A DNA stretch of 64,000 nt from CAMLJR01 sp964631955 (GTDB lineage Bacteria > Pseudomonadota > Gammaproteobacteria > Pseudomonadales > CAMLJR01), in NCBI GenBank assembly GCA_964631955.1, contig CAZWBA010000009.1, positions 74,618 to 138,617 on the forward strand, read 5' to 3'. How positions within the stretch are numbered: the stretch's first letter is position 1; every line of letters begins with the position of its first letter. The notes beneath the pieces were generated by a model. The model was not told the origin of the DNA. It saw nothing but the letters and a program-made list of their open reading frames with translations, and did no database searches. The translations under genes and the position numbers were made by a program. This document shows, in pieces, positions 18,893-27,645 of the stretch.

Positions 18893-19387
18893 ATGCGGCT
18901 TGCGCCCGACGCCATCGATATTTTTCTCAATCCGGGCGATGTCTTTTTCGGCGATAAAAATGTTCGTCTACGCACGATCCTGGGTTCGTGTGTCGCCATT
19001 ACAGCGTGGCATCCTGAACTGAAAATCGGCGGCATGTGTCATTACATGTTGCCGGGACGCGGTCAAAGGAAAACCGCTCAACTCGATGGCCGCTATGCCG
19101 ACGAGGCCGTGTTGTTACTGCTCAGGGAAGCGATGCGCAGTCGCACCAATCCCTACGATTACGAAGTGAAGATTTTTGGTGGCGGCAATATGTTCGGCAA
19201 GGCAGGCCGGCGAACGCTCGGGCAATTCAATGTCGCCGATCGCAATATCATCGCGGGACAGGAATTATTGCAGCGTCACGGCTTTTTGGCAGCGGCGGAA
19301 CACCTCGGCGGCGAAGGTCATCGCAATATCATTTTCGAGATCAGCACGGGCGATGTCTGGGTGCGCCAGGATTCGCCGAATTCATGA
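18893..19387 (+). CDS. cheD: Chemoreceptor glutamine deamidase CheD
   Basis: CheD deamidates receptor glutamines to glutamates and can act as a CheC partner. The protein is 164 residues. The catalytic Cys and His are in LGSCVAITAWHPELKIGGMCHYMLP. The conserved KIFGGGNMF and RNI segments are present. It lies 31 bases after cheR and 16 bases before cheB. No cheC is seen in the window. Confidence 0.94.
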   Translation: MRLAPDAIDIFLNPGDVFFGDKNVRLRTILGSCVAITAWHPELKIGGMCHYMLPGRGQRKTAQLDGRYADEAVLLLLREAMRSRTNPYDYEVKIFGGGNMFGKAGRRTLGQFNVADRNIIAGQELLQRHGFLAAAEHLGGEGHRNIIFEISTGDVWVRQDSPNS

Positions 19388-19403
19388 ATAAAACAGGTGA
19401 GCC

Positions 19404-20486
19404 ATGAGCAAAACGAGAGTTTTTATCGTCGATGATTCGGCAGTGGTGCGGCAGGTTCTCACCGAGCTGCTCAGGAGCGATCCGCAAATCGAGGTTATCG
19501 GCGCCGCGCCCGATCCCATTTTCGCGCTGGAAAAAATGCAGAAGGACTGGCCCGATGTCATCGTGCTCGATGTCGAGATGCCGCGCATGGATGGCATCAC
19601 CTTTCTGCGTAAATTGATGGCCGAGCATCCGACACCCGTAGTGATTTGTTCGACGCTGACGGAGAAGGGCGCGGAGACGACGATGCAGGCGATGTCGGCG
19701 GGCGCGGTCGATATCATCACCAAACCGAAAATCGGTCTGAAACAGTTTCTCAACGATGCCATTCAGGAGATTACGCGCGCGGTAAAGGCCGCCGCGGGTG
19801 CGAATGTAAAACGCGTGGCGAGCATGGCGAATGCCGCCGCGAGTGTGGCGCCGAAACCGAAACTCACCGCCGATGCGATTCTGGCGCCGGCGGGCGCGCA
19901 TGCGATGGCGGAAACGACCGATCGCGTCATCGCCATCGGCACATCGACAGGCGGCACGCAGGCGCTGGAGGTGGTGCTGACCGCGTTGCCGCGGGTCTGT
20001 CCCGGCATCGTCATCGTTCAGCATATGCCGGAAAAATTCACCGCGGCATTCGCCTCGCGTCTGAATGGCCTGTGCGAAATCGAAGTGCGTGAGGCGCAGC
20101 ATGGCGATCGCGTCATTCCGGGTCGCGCATTGATTGCGCCCGGCGGAAAACACATGCTGCTGCGTCGCAGCGGTGCGCAGTATGTCGTCGATGTCATCGA
20201 TGGCCCCGTCGTCAACCGCCATCGCCCCTCAGTCGATGTGCTATTTCGTTCGGTGGCGAAATGCGCGGGCCGGAATGCCATCGGCATTATCATGACAGGC
20301 ATGGGTGACGATGGCGCTGTGGGTCTGCTGGAAATGAAGCAGGCCGGCGCAGCGACGGTGGCTCAGGATGAGGCGACCTGTGTTGTCTACGGCATGCCGA
20401 AAGAGGCGGTGAAACGCGGCGCTGCGGACAGAATCATGCCGCTCGAAAATATCGCGGGTGTTATCACTTCGCAGAAAGTGTTGTGA
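19404..20486 (+). CDS. cheB: Chemotaxis response regulator methylesterase CheB
   Basis: CheB removes methyl groups from receptor glutamates and is activated by CheA phosphorylation. The protein is 360 residues. The receiver domain has the acidic pair DD at 10-11 and the acceptor Asp56 (VLDVEMPRMDG). An Ala-rich linker joins the esterase domain, where the catalytic triad is visible as the Ser in GTSTGG, the His in QHMPEKFT and the Asp in MGDDGAVG. The stop codon is one base from the stop of the convergent molybdoenzyme gene, so no terminator separates them. Confidence 0.96.
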   Translation: MSKTRVFIVDDSAVVRQVLTELLRSDPQIEVIGAAPDPIFALEKMQKDWPDVIVLDVEMPRMDGITFLRKLMAEHPTPVVICSTLTEKGAETTMQAMSAGAVDIITKPKIGLKQFLNDAIQEITRAVKAAAGANVKRVASMANAAASVAPKPKLTADAILAPAGAHAMAETTDRVIAIGTSTGGTQALEVVLTALPRVCPGIVIVQHMPEKFTAAFASRLNGLCEIEVREAQHGDRVIPGRALIAPGGKHMLLRRSGAQYVVDVIDGPVVNRHRPSVDVLFRSVAKCAGRNAIGIIMTGMGDDGAVGLLEMKQAGAATVAQDEATCVVYGMPKEAVKRGAADRIMPLENIAGVITSQKVL

Positions 20487-20487
20487 G

Positions 20488-22638
20488 CTACGGGCCTGGG
20501 CGAACATTCACCGGAACGCCCGAAAAACGCGGCATAAAATTAATGGGCTCCAGATAATCCCGCAATGATGTCAGTCGACCGGTAAAGCTGCCGCGCTGCT
20601 TAAGCGGATCGTTAGATTCATCCATCGATCCGTAAAGATGCGTCATCGAAATCACGCCGCGCCGTAGACTCTTATCGGTGCGTGCAATACCGCGAATACG
20701 ACCCGTTGCCGATTCGATATCAATCGTCGAGTTCTCCGCGATATTTTCATCGTGCATATCCTGCGGATTCATATACGCCCAATTCGTCGGATATTTCCTG
20801 AGAGTTCTTTCCGAATCGCGATAGGCGCTGTTCATCGCTTCGAGAATACGGCGGCAGGTCAGATGATATTTAAAACGAGACTCCGCCGCTTCACTGCGTG
20901 CCGCTTTCAATTCATCGGCAATATCCGGCGGGCATAATTGCAAGCGTGCACCATTGTCTTCCATGGCTTTCACATGCTGCGGTTCTAACTGTGGACGCAC
21001 GCCACCGGGGTTCGAGAGCAATTCATCGAATGGTACGCGGCTACCTTTAGCGAGAAAACGAAACATCGCTTCCGCATCGGGTTGATTCTGCATATCGAGT
21101 TTAAGACCATCCGGAATGGTCGCGTAATCGAGTCCGTAACTCCAGTATTTGAGCGTGAGCTCAATATGCATGCGTGCTGCAACGCCCCAAAAAAATTCCC
21201 AATCGTGAAGGGTGTCGCCGGGCTTCGGTAAAATGGCGGGTGCATATTGCGCAAATGCTTCGGGATATAAACTATCGCCTGCGATGCTGAGATCGTCGCG
21301 TTCAAAATGCTGCGTCGTTGCAATCACATAATGCGCGAGTTGCGCTGTTTCGTTCATGCGCGCATCGAGAGAGACCAATAATTCCAGATCGTTGAAGGCG
21401 GGAATGGCGCGATCGGGATCGCCCAGCGCCATCAGCGGGTTGCCGCCGAAAACGATCAGCGCGCGAATTTTATCGGGGCCCGGTGTCAGGATTTCCTGGG
21501 GCAGTAATGCGGTGGGAAACTCTCCGTATAACGTGCCGATATCTGCCGTTCTGCATTTCACGCCGTGCTCCCAACTGCGTCCAGCCGGTACAACGGTTTC
21601 ATAAATCTCTCGCGGTTTCAGTGTGCCTGGGTTGCGCACAAGATCGCCCGCGCGGCGATAACCGCCGACGAGCGCATTCACAACTTCGATCATGTGATCG
21701 TTGAGATTCGAGTGCGCCGACATCGAAGGCCCGGTGCCGCTGCCGATAAATGCGCGCCTTGCTTCGCCGATCCATTGCGCGGCTAACTCGATCTGTTCGA
21801 CATAAACGTCGGCACGTTGCGCTGCCAATGCCGGTGTGAAGGATGCGACCGCTTCACGTAACTCATCGAGTTGCGTAACGAATCGCTCGCAGAACGATTT
21901 ATTGTAAGTTTCGTCGCGCAGCAGAATATGTGTGATTGCGGCAAAGATTGCTGCATCGTGTCCCGGTAACGGTTGAATCACCAGATCGGCATAGCGTGCG
22001 GTTTCGGTACGACGCGGATCGATGACAATAATTTTTCCGCCGCGCTCTTTCAAACTCAGCAGCGATTTACTGGGTGCGCCGCTTTCGCCCGCGCTGAACG
22101 GATAAGTCTGATGCGTGACGATCGGATTATTTCCAGCGATAACAGCAAGATCGATATCGCGCGTGCTCGGCTTACCGCTGGCCATGATGCCCATGCGCCC
22201 CGATGTCACCCATTTCGCCGATTGATCGATGGTCATCGTCGAGAAGAAATTCGGCGAACCAATTTCTGCCGCGAACGCGCGTTCGAGCAATCCGCCCAGC
22301 GTACTGCGATACGCGCCGGTGCCGTGAAAGAACGCGATGGAGCGCGGACCATATTGGGCGATCAATGCGGAAATTTTTTCGGCGATCTCATCCAGCGCCT
22401 GGGCGGAGGAGATTTCGGCAAATTCATTTTCGGTATTGCGCTTTACGCTGCGCAGTAAACGGTTTTCAGCACCGTTGTGAAAGTCCGCACTCGCGCGTCC
22501 CTTCGTGCACATATAGCCGCCGTAGGGCGATGCCGTAGCATCTCCGGATACGGCAATGATTTTATTATTTTCGATATTCAATTCCATCGAGCACAGCGCG
22601 CCACAGTTACGGCAGAAGGATTTCACGGAGGTGGACAT
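20488..22638 (-). CDS. Molybdopterin-dependent oxidoreductase, DMSO reductase superfamily
   Basis: This 716-residue protein belongs to the bis-MGD molybdenum enzymes. An N-terminal [4Fe-4S] motif uses Cys9, Cys12, Cys16 and Cys44 (FCRNCGALC ... YMCTKG). The core has GTGAYRSTLGG, TIDQSAKWVTSG, AVIAGNNPIVTH and IVIDPRRTETA. The C-terminal cap includes LTCRRILEAMNSAYRD and WAYMNPQDM. There is no Tat signal, so it is probably cytoplasmic. The region that usually carries the Mo-ligating Cys or Sec after the DQS motif has none, leaving Ser or no protein ligand. It is the last gene of the GntR-led operon, 120 bases after the DUF971 gene; a weak TTATAA box in that gap could give an internal promoter. 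The substrate is unknown; a sulfur oxyanion or organosulfur compound is inferred from neighbours. Confidence 0.88.
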   Translation of the reverse strand: MSTSVKSFCRNCGALCSMELNIENNKIIAVSGDATASPYGGYMCTKGRASADFHNGAENRLLRSVKRNTENEFAEISSAQALDEIAEKISALIAQYGPRSIAFFHGTGAYRSTLGGLLERAFAAEIGSPNFFSTMTIDQSAKWVTSGRMGIMASGKPSTRDIDLAVIAGNNPIVTHQTYPFSAGESGAPSKSLLSLKERGGKIIVIDPRRTETARYADLVIQPLPGHDAAIFAAITHILLRDETYNKSFCERFVTQLDELREAVASFTPALAAQRADVYVEQIELAAQWIGEARRAFIGSGTGPSMSAHSNLNDHMIEVVNALVGGYRRAGDLVRNPGTLKPREIYETVVPAGRSWEHGVKCRTADIGTLYGEFPTALLPQEILTPGPDKIRALIVFGGNPLMALGDPDRAIPAFNDLELLVSLDARMNETAQLAHYVIATTQHFERDDLSIAGDSLYPEAFAQYAPAILPKPGDTLHDWEFFWGVAARMHIELTLKYWSYGLDYATIPDGLKLDMQNQPDAEAMFRFLAKGSRVPFDELLSNPGGVRPQLEPQHVKAMEDNGARLQLCPPDIADELKAARSEAAESRFKYHLTCRRILEAMNSAYRDSERTLRKYPTNWAYMNPQDMHDENIAENSTIDIESATGRIRGIARTDKSLRRGVISMTHLYGSMDESNDPLKQRGSFTGRLTSLRDYLEPINFMPRFSGVPVNVRPGP

Positions 22639-22758
22639 TGCTTTCTCGCTGCGCTCTCTATTGATCTATCGCGTGGGCTCCATCTTATAAAGTCGGTGGG
22701 GCGGAAACTTGACCATTCGTGCAGCTATTTAGCCTGAATGCGCGATGGCAGGGCAGAC

Positions 22759-23022
22759 TTAAGCGAAAGAGGCGAGATACTGCCACGGATAAATGCCGCG
22801 ATTATGGCCATCGCTAAAATGCAGTTGCAGCCCGTAGCCCATCGGTGTCACGGCCAGCACTGCAATTTCCTCGCAGGCGACTGTATTGCCGGTGATTTCC
22901 AGATAGCGGCAGCCCGCGCAACGGCAGTGGGTTCTGAGTATGGAGCCGCTGATCACCGCTTCGCGGTCGGACCAGCGCAATGCGAGATCGGCGCCGCGCA
23001 CGGCGAAGGCGTCGGGCCTCAT
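22759..23022 (-). CDS. DUF971 protein (gamma-butyrobetaine hydroxylase-like N-terminal domain)
   Basis: This small protein of 87 residues consists of one DUF971 domain. The residues ALRWSDREAVI, CRCAGCRYLEI and YGLQLHFSDGHNRGIYPWQYL match the family, which is also found at the N-terminus of gamma-butyrobetaine dioxygenase and alone next to iron-sulfur proteins. Cysteines in HCRCAGC could bind metal. The start at 23022 is preceded by GGAGG at 23031-23035; a longer frame to 23109 overlaps the upstream gene. Its likely job in this operon is iron-sulfur or metal handling for the redox enzymes, which is inference. Confidence 0.85.
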   Translation of the reverse strand: MRPDAFAVRGADLALRWSDREAVISGSILRTHCRCAGCRYLEITGNTVACEEIAVLAVTPMGYGLQLHFSDGHNRGIYPWQYLASFA

Positions 23023-23035
23023 GCGTGCACCTCCA

Positions 23036-24040
23036 TCATGCTTGCAGCGTTGTGAGCTGAATATTCTGCAAAGCCAGGCGCGACATTTTGCGCACATCGG
23101 GATCGGCATCGTTCGCCGCTTCGGTCAGGGCGGGAATGGCGCGGTGATCGCGTATTTCGCCGAGAGCGATCGCCGCTTCTTTACGCACATTGCTCAGCGC
23201 GTGTTGCAATGCGGAAATCAGCGGCGGCACCGCATCGATGGCGCGAATGCGTCCGAGCGCGCGCGCAGCGAGCAATCGCACCTGCCAGTAATCGTCGTCG
23301 AGCGCGCGCAATAAATCGTCGACAACGGTCGGCGGTTTCAATTTCGCCAGCGTCGCTGCTGCCTCTTCGCGCACATGCCAGGCTTCATCGCGCAACGCGG
23401 CGGCCAGCGCGGGCAATACAAATGCTTCGCTGGTCATGCCTAACGCTCCCACTGCGGCGCGGCGCACCTCCGCTGACGCATCGTCTGTTGCGAGCTCGGC
23501 GAGTCTGGGTAACGCGTCGCTGTATTTGAGCCAGCCGAGCACGCCGACGGCTTCGCGACGCACGGCCGCGCTATGACTGTCGAGCAGCTTCACTGTCGGT
23601 GCTGCGGCGGCCTGAATGCGCAATTCGCGCAGCGCGCGCAGAATCGAGAGTTGCACGAAATCATCAGCGTGACCGATCCACGGCAGCAGATGATTTCCGG
23701 CGGCCGGCGTTTTCAACTCAGTGAGCGTTTGCGCGCTCGCGCTGCGCACTGTTTCGTCGTCGTCGAGTAACAGGCGCGTCAATGTATCCAGTACCGCATC
23801 GCTTTCCCAGCCTGCGAGCAGACGCGCCGCTTCCGCGCGCACGACAGCCGCTTCGTCGGCCGCCGCCGCGATCAGAATCGGCAGGTAATCTTCTTCCTCC
23901 TCATCGGCCAGTTCGAGCAGAGCGATGCGGCGCGTTTCGTAATCGCCGTCGGTGAGGCGCGGCAATAACGCGGCTAATTCGGTAAATTTCTGCCCGATCA
24001 AATCGGCGATTGAAGTTTCCTGTTGTGCAAATGCCGTCAT
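23036..24040 (-). CDS. HEAT-repeat protein (PBS-lyase-type repeats)
   Basis: This 334-residue protein is nearly all helical repeats of about 31 residues. Examples are EDYLPILIAAAADEAAVVRAEAARLL and SNVRKEAAIALGEIRDHRAIPALTEAA. Such repeats form a curved scaffold that binds a partner or cofactor-containing protein. The start ATG at 24040 lies one base after the stop of the ABC ATPase gene, so translation is coupled. No catalytic residues are recognisable. Within this operon it may chaperone the flavoprotein or the molybdoenzyme, but the sequence does not show which. Confidence 0.85.
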   Translation of the reverse strand: MTAFAQQETSIADLIGQKFTELAALLPRLTDGDYETRRIALLELADEEEEDYLPILIAAAADEAAVVRAEAARLLAGWESDAVLDTLTRLLLDDDETVRSASAQTLTELKTPAAGNHLLPWIGHADDFVQLSILRALRELRIQAAAAPTVKLLDSHSAAVRREAVGVLGWLKYSDALPRLAELATDDASAEVRRAAVGALGMTSEAFVLPALAAALRDEAWHVREEAAATLAKLKPPTVVDDLLRALDDDYWQVRLLAARALGRIRAIDAVPPLISALQHALSNVRKEAAIALGEIRDHRAIPALTEAANDADPDVRKMSRLALQNIQLTTLQA

Positions 24041-24041
24041 A

Positions 24042-24881
24042 TCAAACTGCTGCCTCAAGGTTTTTTGCCGCGCTTTCTTTATTGACAAAACCGATGGGAG
24101 AAAATTTAACGGGGTCGACATCCAGACCGCCGTGCAACAAGTTCATGCAGTGCCGTTTTAATTCCGCGAACTTGACCGTTGTGAGCAATTCCGGCGAACG
24201 CGGCCGCGCGAAATCGAGCGCGATTTCCTCGATGATTTTCCCGGGCCGCGGACTCATGACGAAAATGCGATCGGCGAGATAGAGCGCTTCATCGATATCG
24301 TGGGTGACGAAGACGACAGTGATGCCGACATCGTTCCAGATATCGAGCAGCAACTCCTGCATGCGCAAACGCGTGATGGCGTCGAGCGCACCGAAGGGCT
24401 CGTCCATCAACAACACGCGCGGACGATTGATGAGCACGCGAGCGAGTTCGACGCGCTGTTGCTGACCGCCGGACAATTGCCACGGATATTGCTGGCCGCA
24501 TTCGCCGAGGCCGACGAGCCGCAGGATTTCCTGCGCGCGCGCATGGCGCTCCGCACGCCTGATACCTTTCATTTTCAAACCGAAGGCGACGTTATCGATC
24601 ACCCTCTGCCACGGAAACAATGTGTGGTGCTGAAATACCAGGCCGCGCTCGGGGTGCGGCGATTTCACCGCTTCGCCGTCGACGGAAATCGCCCCCTGAC
24701 GCGGATGCAGGTGCCCCGCGAGCGCACCGAGCAATGTCGATTTTCCGCAACCGGACGGGCCGAGAATGCAGGCGAATTCTCCTGCGCGCAGTTGCAGCGA
24801 AATATTTTCCACCGCAGTGAAACGGCGCGACTGATCGCCGAGTTCAATACTGACATTTTCGATCGAAACCTGTCCGCTCAT
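24042..24881 (-). CDS. ABC transporter ATPase, SsuB/TauB/NrtD family
   Basis: This is the 279-residue cytoplasmic ATPase of an importer of the nitrate/sulfonate/taurine family. Walker A is GPSGCGKST, the signature is LSGGQQQRVELARVL, Walker B is VLLMDEPFGALD, and the H-loop is FVTHDIDEALYLADRIFVM. The C-terminal 40 residues are longer than usual and end in FVNKESAAKNLEAAV. It follows the permease by 67 bases and overlaps closely with the HEAT gene. The substrate cannot be read from the ATPase. Confidence 0.94.
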   Translation of the reverse strand: MSGQVSIENVSIELGDQSRRFTAVENISLQLRAGEFACILGPSGCGKSTLLGALAGHLHPRQGAISVDGEAVKSPHPERGLVFQHHTLFPWQRVIDNVAFGLKMKGIRRAERHARAQEILRLVGLGECGQQYPWQLSGGQQQRVELARVLINRPRVLLMDEPFGALDAITRLRMQELLLDIWNDVGITVVFVTHDIDEALYLADRIFVMSPRPGKIIEEIALDFARPRSPELLTTVKFAELKRHCMNLLHGGLDVDPVKFSPIGFVNKESAAKNLEAAV

Positions 24882-24948
24882 ATTCGTCTCCCCATAATTT
24901 TCCGGTGATGCCGATTCGTGCGCTGAATTTTCGCTGCGCCGGATCCGT

Positions 24949-25812
24949 TCAGTTTTTTGCTGTGCGATACCAGGGCATCAACCAGCCGCCGATCAGCCGG
25001 ATCAATGCGCTGCTGCCCATACCGAGCGCACCGATCAGCAACATGCCGACGATGATGTTGGCGTAGTTCTGCACGGTGTACGACTCCCATGTGTAATAGC
25101 CGATACCGAATTGTCCGGAAATCATTTCCGCCGTGACGAGACAGAACCAGCACGTGCCCATGCCGATTGATAAACCGGTGACGATTGCCGGCGCTGCGCT
25201 CGGCAAAATGATTTCGCCGAACAGACGCCATTCACGCGTGCCGAGACTGCGCGCCGATGCGATCAATCGCGCATCGACATTTTCGACACCGTGAATGGTG
25301 TTGAGCAGAATCGGGAATAGGGCGCCGACAAGCGTGATGTAAATCATGCTGCCCTCGGATGAGGGGAACATCAGAATCGCGAGCGGAATCCACGCCACCG
25401 CCGGAATCGGGCGCAATACTTCCAGCGGCGGCAACAATGTCGCGCGCGCCTTGCTGAAGCGTCCGATAGCCAGACCGAGCGCTACGCCAAACACCGCCGC
25501 CAGCGAAAATCCGACAGCAACGCGATACAGACTGCTGAGGATGTGAAAGCGCATTTTTGGCGACACGGCGAAATTCAGTGCCTCATCGAATACCTCGAGC
25601 GGTGTCGGCACATTCGCGAAGGTGATGAAGGCGAGATGAACCTGCCGCGTCGACAGCCAGTGCCATAAGGCAAGGCACACCACGATGGAAAGGCAGGGCA
25701 GCACACCCTGCCGCATCCGGCGCAGCCACACGGCGGAATCGAAAGAAAGTTTCGTTTGTCTGAACGCAGACGCTGCGCTGCCTGGCGGGATATTCGCCAA
25801 CGATTCACTCAC
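24949..25812 (-). CDS. ABC transporter permease, SsuC/TauC family
   Basis: This 287-residue inner-membrane protein is the transport channel of the same importer. Six hydrophobic segments are visible, starting with VLPCLSIVVCLALWHWL. The EAA-loop signature is ARSLGTREWRLFGEIILPSAAPAIVTGL, which contacts the ATPase. The N-terminal cytoplasmic extension (about 30 residues) is a little long. It lies between the substrate-binding protein and the ATPase genes. Confidence 0.94.
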   Translation of the reverse strand: MSESLANIPPGSAASAFRQTKLSFDSAVWLRRMRQGVLPCLSIVVCLALWHWLSTRQVHLAFITFANVPTPLEVFDEALNFAVSPKMRFHILSSLYRVAVGFSLAAVFGVALGLAIGRFSKARATLLPPLEVLRPIPAVAWIPLAILMFPSSEGSMIYITLVGALFPILLNTIHGVENVDARLIASARSLGTREWRLFGEIILPSAAPAIVTGLSIGMGTCWFCLVTAEMISGQFGIGYYTWESYTVQNYANIIVGMLLIGALGMGSSALIRLIGGWLMPWYRTAKN

Positions 25813-25916
25813 GATTTCTTCTCCCTTTCATGCTTTGGTCGATTACATTTTTTTTCGAAACGTGTACTTGTTTCGATGAAACATTTTTGTATCTGTTTCT
25901 CTGAAAAATTACGTAT

Positions 25917-27347
25917 TTAATTTGCCGCCACCGTGCCGGGTTGTGTGCGTGCCTGTGCGAAATCGAAGTATTTCCCTTTATTGTTCGCTGCCCAGGTTGC
26001 CGCTGCATTTTTTTCGAGGAATGCGTGCAGACGGCCTTTATCGTCGGCGGCAAACCACGCGGATTTCGCCAGCAATTTGATTCCGGAGCCGTAATCCTGC
26101 GCGTAGATCACGCGGATTTCCCTGCCGGCAGCTTCGAGCTTTTTCAAATCCGTAAATGCAGTTTCGGGATTTGCATAGCTGCGTACCTTCTGCTCGCCTG
26201 CCACCCAGATTTGCGCCACACGCTTGCTGTCCGTGATCGGCTTGCCGGTGACGAAGTCGTTCACCTGCAGCGGCGTTTGCGCATAGTTTTTGAGTTGAGC
26301 TTCGTAATCGAGGCCTGTCTGTTTGAACGCGGTGCGCAAATAGGTGTCGTCGATGAAGTCGTTGACATCGATATCGCTGTCGGTGCGCTTGAGGAATTTC
26401 AATGTCTCGATCGATGTTTTCAGCGCTGTGCGATATTCCGGTTTCCAGGTGAAATCGCGTGTCTGCAAACCGAGCGGGCCGTGGAATAAGTACGCCACTT
26501 CGGCCTCGACGCCCGTCACCTTTTCGATCAGCTCGCTGTATTTCTCCGGCTCGGCGATTGCAAGCCGATCGGCTTCAAGCGCGGCGCGCAGGAAAGCCAC
26601 CACGATTTCCGGATATTTTTTTGCGTATTCGGAATTCACCAGACTGCCGTGAAACGTCGGTGCATTGGCCTGCGAGCCATCGAAAATCTTTCGTGCAAAG
26701 CCGCGATAGGGAAACAGATCGGCGAACGGAACGAAATCGGCATGCGCATCAATTTTACCGGTTTGCAATGCCGGACCAGCCACTTCGGGCGCCTGCGTGA
26801 TGATGGTGAGATCCTTGTCCGGGTCGATACCGTTCGCTTTCAACGCGCGCAATAACATGCCGTGCGAAGTCGACGCGAATGGCACCGAGATCTGTTTTCC
26901 CTTCAATTCGGTGATCGATTGAATCGGCGAGTCGAGCGGAACCACGATGCCGTTACCGCTGCCGGTGGTGCTGCCCGATAACACGGTGATAAACAGACTT
27001 TTCTTGCCGGCCTTTTCGAATGCGGAGCGATTGAGCGAGCCGGGAAAATCCGCCATCGAGCCGATATCGAGTTTGTTCGCGACCATTTCGTTGGTGAGTG
27101 GTGCGCCGGAAGTAAAGTTCTTCCATTGAATGTCGTAAGTCACGTCCTTGTATTTGCCGTCGCGCGGCAAATATTTTTCGAGCAGCTTCTGTTCGCGGAT
27201 GATGAGACCGCCGGTTGCGCAATTGATGGTGCTGTCCTGCGTACCGATAGCGACGCGAATCTTCTCTACTTGAGCATGTGCTGGTGCTGCGCCGGCGAAT
27301 ATCAGCGCAGCGGCGATCAATTTCAATTTTTGAATTTTCATCATCAT
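25917..27347 (-). CDS. ABC transporter substrate-binding protein with C-terminal NosL-like extension
   Basis: This periplasmic protein of 476 residues has a cleavable signal peptide (KLIAAALIFAGAAPAHA, cleavage before QVEKIRV). Residues about 28-330 resemble SsuA/NrtA/TauA receptors (TNEMVANKLDIGSMADFP, SVPFASTSHGMLLRAL, LVNSEYAKKYPEIVVAFLRA). Usual family length is about 320-340. The last 120 residues (from about 345) form an extra domain with AQIWVAGEQKVRSYANPETA, IRVIYAQDYGSGIKLL and AKSAWFAADDKGRL, which resembles the NosL fold pattern but lacks the copper-binding cysteine. A second ATG immediately follows the first. The ligand is unknown; sulfonate or another oxyanion is the family default. 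Confidence 0.88.
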   Translation of the reverse strand: MMMKIQKLKLIAAALIFAGAAPAHAQVEKIRVAIGTQDSTINCATGGLIIREQKLLEKYLPRDGKYKDVTYDIQWKNFTSGAPLTNEMVANKLDIGSMADFPGSLNRSAFEKAGKKSLFITVLSGSTTGSGNGIVVPLDSPIQSITELKGKQISVPFASTSHGMLLRALKANGIDPDKDLTIITQAPEVAGPALQTGKIDAHADFVPFADLFPYRGFARKIFDGSQANAPTFHGSLVNSEYAKKYPEIVVAFLRAALEADRLAIAEPEKYSELIEKVTGVEAEVAYLFHGPLGLQTRDFTWKPEYRTALKTSIETLKFLKRTDSDIDVNDFIDDTYLRTAFKQTGLDYEAQLKNYAQTPLQVNDFVTGKPITDSKRVAQIWVAGEQKVRSYANPETAFTDLKKLEAAGREIRVIYAQDYGSGIKLLAKSAWFAADDKGRLHAFLEKNAAATWAANNKGKYFDFAQARTQPGTVAAN

Positions 27348-27381
27348 CTCCCAATGGATGTAAGTTTTGTTTTAATGCTCT

Positions 27382-27645
27382 TCATTTCAACAAGTAGGGA
27401 ATATCGACGCGCACCGCTCCGGTCGGACAATCCTTTTCGCACGGCATGCAATACCAGCATTCATCGAAGGCCATGTAGGCTTTGCCTTTGCTCAGATCGA
27501 TCGCAAGCACATCGAGCGGGCAGACATCGACGCAAACGGTGCAGCCTTTGTGTGCGATACATTTTTCTTCGTCGATCGTCACCGGCAGCGAGGTTGCAAT
27601 TAATGCCACCGGAAAAGCGCCTTCGATTTTTGGAACAGAACTCAT
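27382..27645 (-). CDS. Dicluster 4Fe-4S ferredoxin, AprB-like
   Basis: This 87-residue electron carrier holds two [4Fe-4S] clusters. The first is bound by CIAHKGCTVCVDVCP, and the second by CWYCMPCEKDCP. The stretch KAYMAFDECWYC resembles the beta subunit of adenylylsulfate reductase (AprB), but the long C-terminal tail of genuine AprB is missing. Its ATG overlaps the stop codon of the flavoprotein gene by one to four bases, so the two are translationally coupled and probably form a complex. Confidence 0.9.
   Translation of the reverse strand: MSSVPKIEGAFPVALIATSLPVTIDEEKCIAHKGCTVCVDVCPLDVLAIDLSKGKAYMAFDECWYCMPCEKDCPTGAVRVDIPYLLK

Noticed and set aside
20484..20490. cheB and molybdoenzyme stop codons one base apart
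   Set aside because: Convergent ends this close are common in compact genomes; no overlapping regulatory structure was found.
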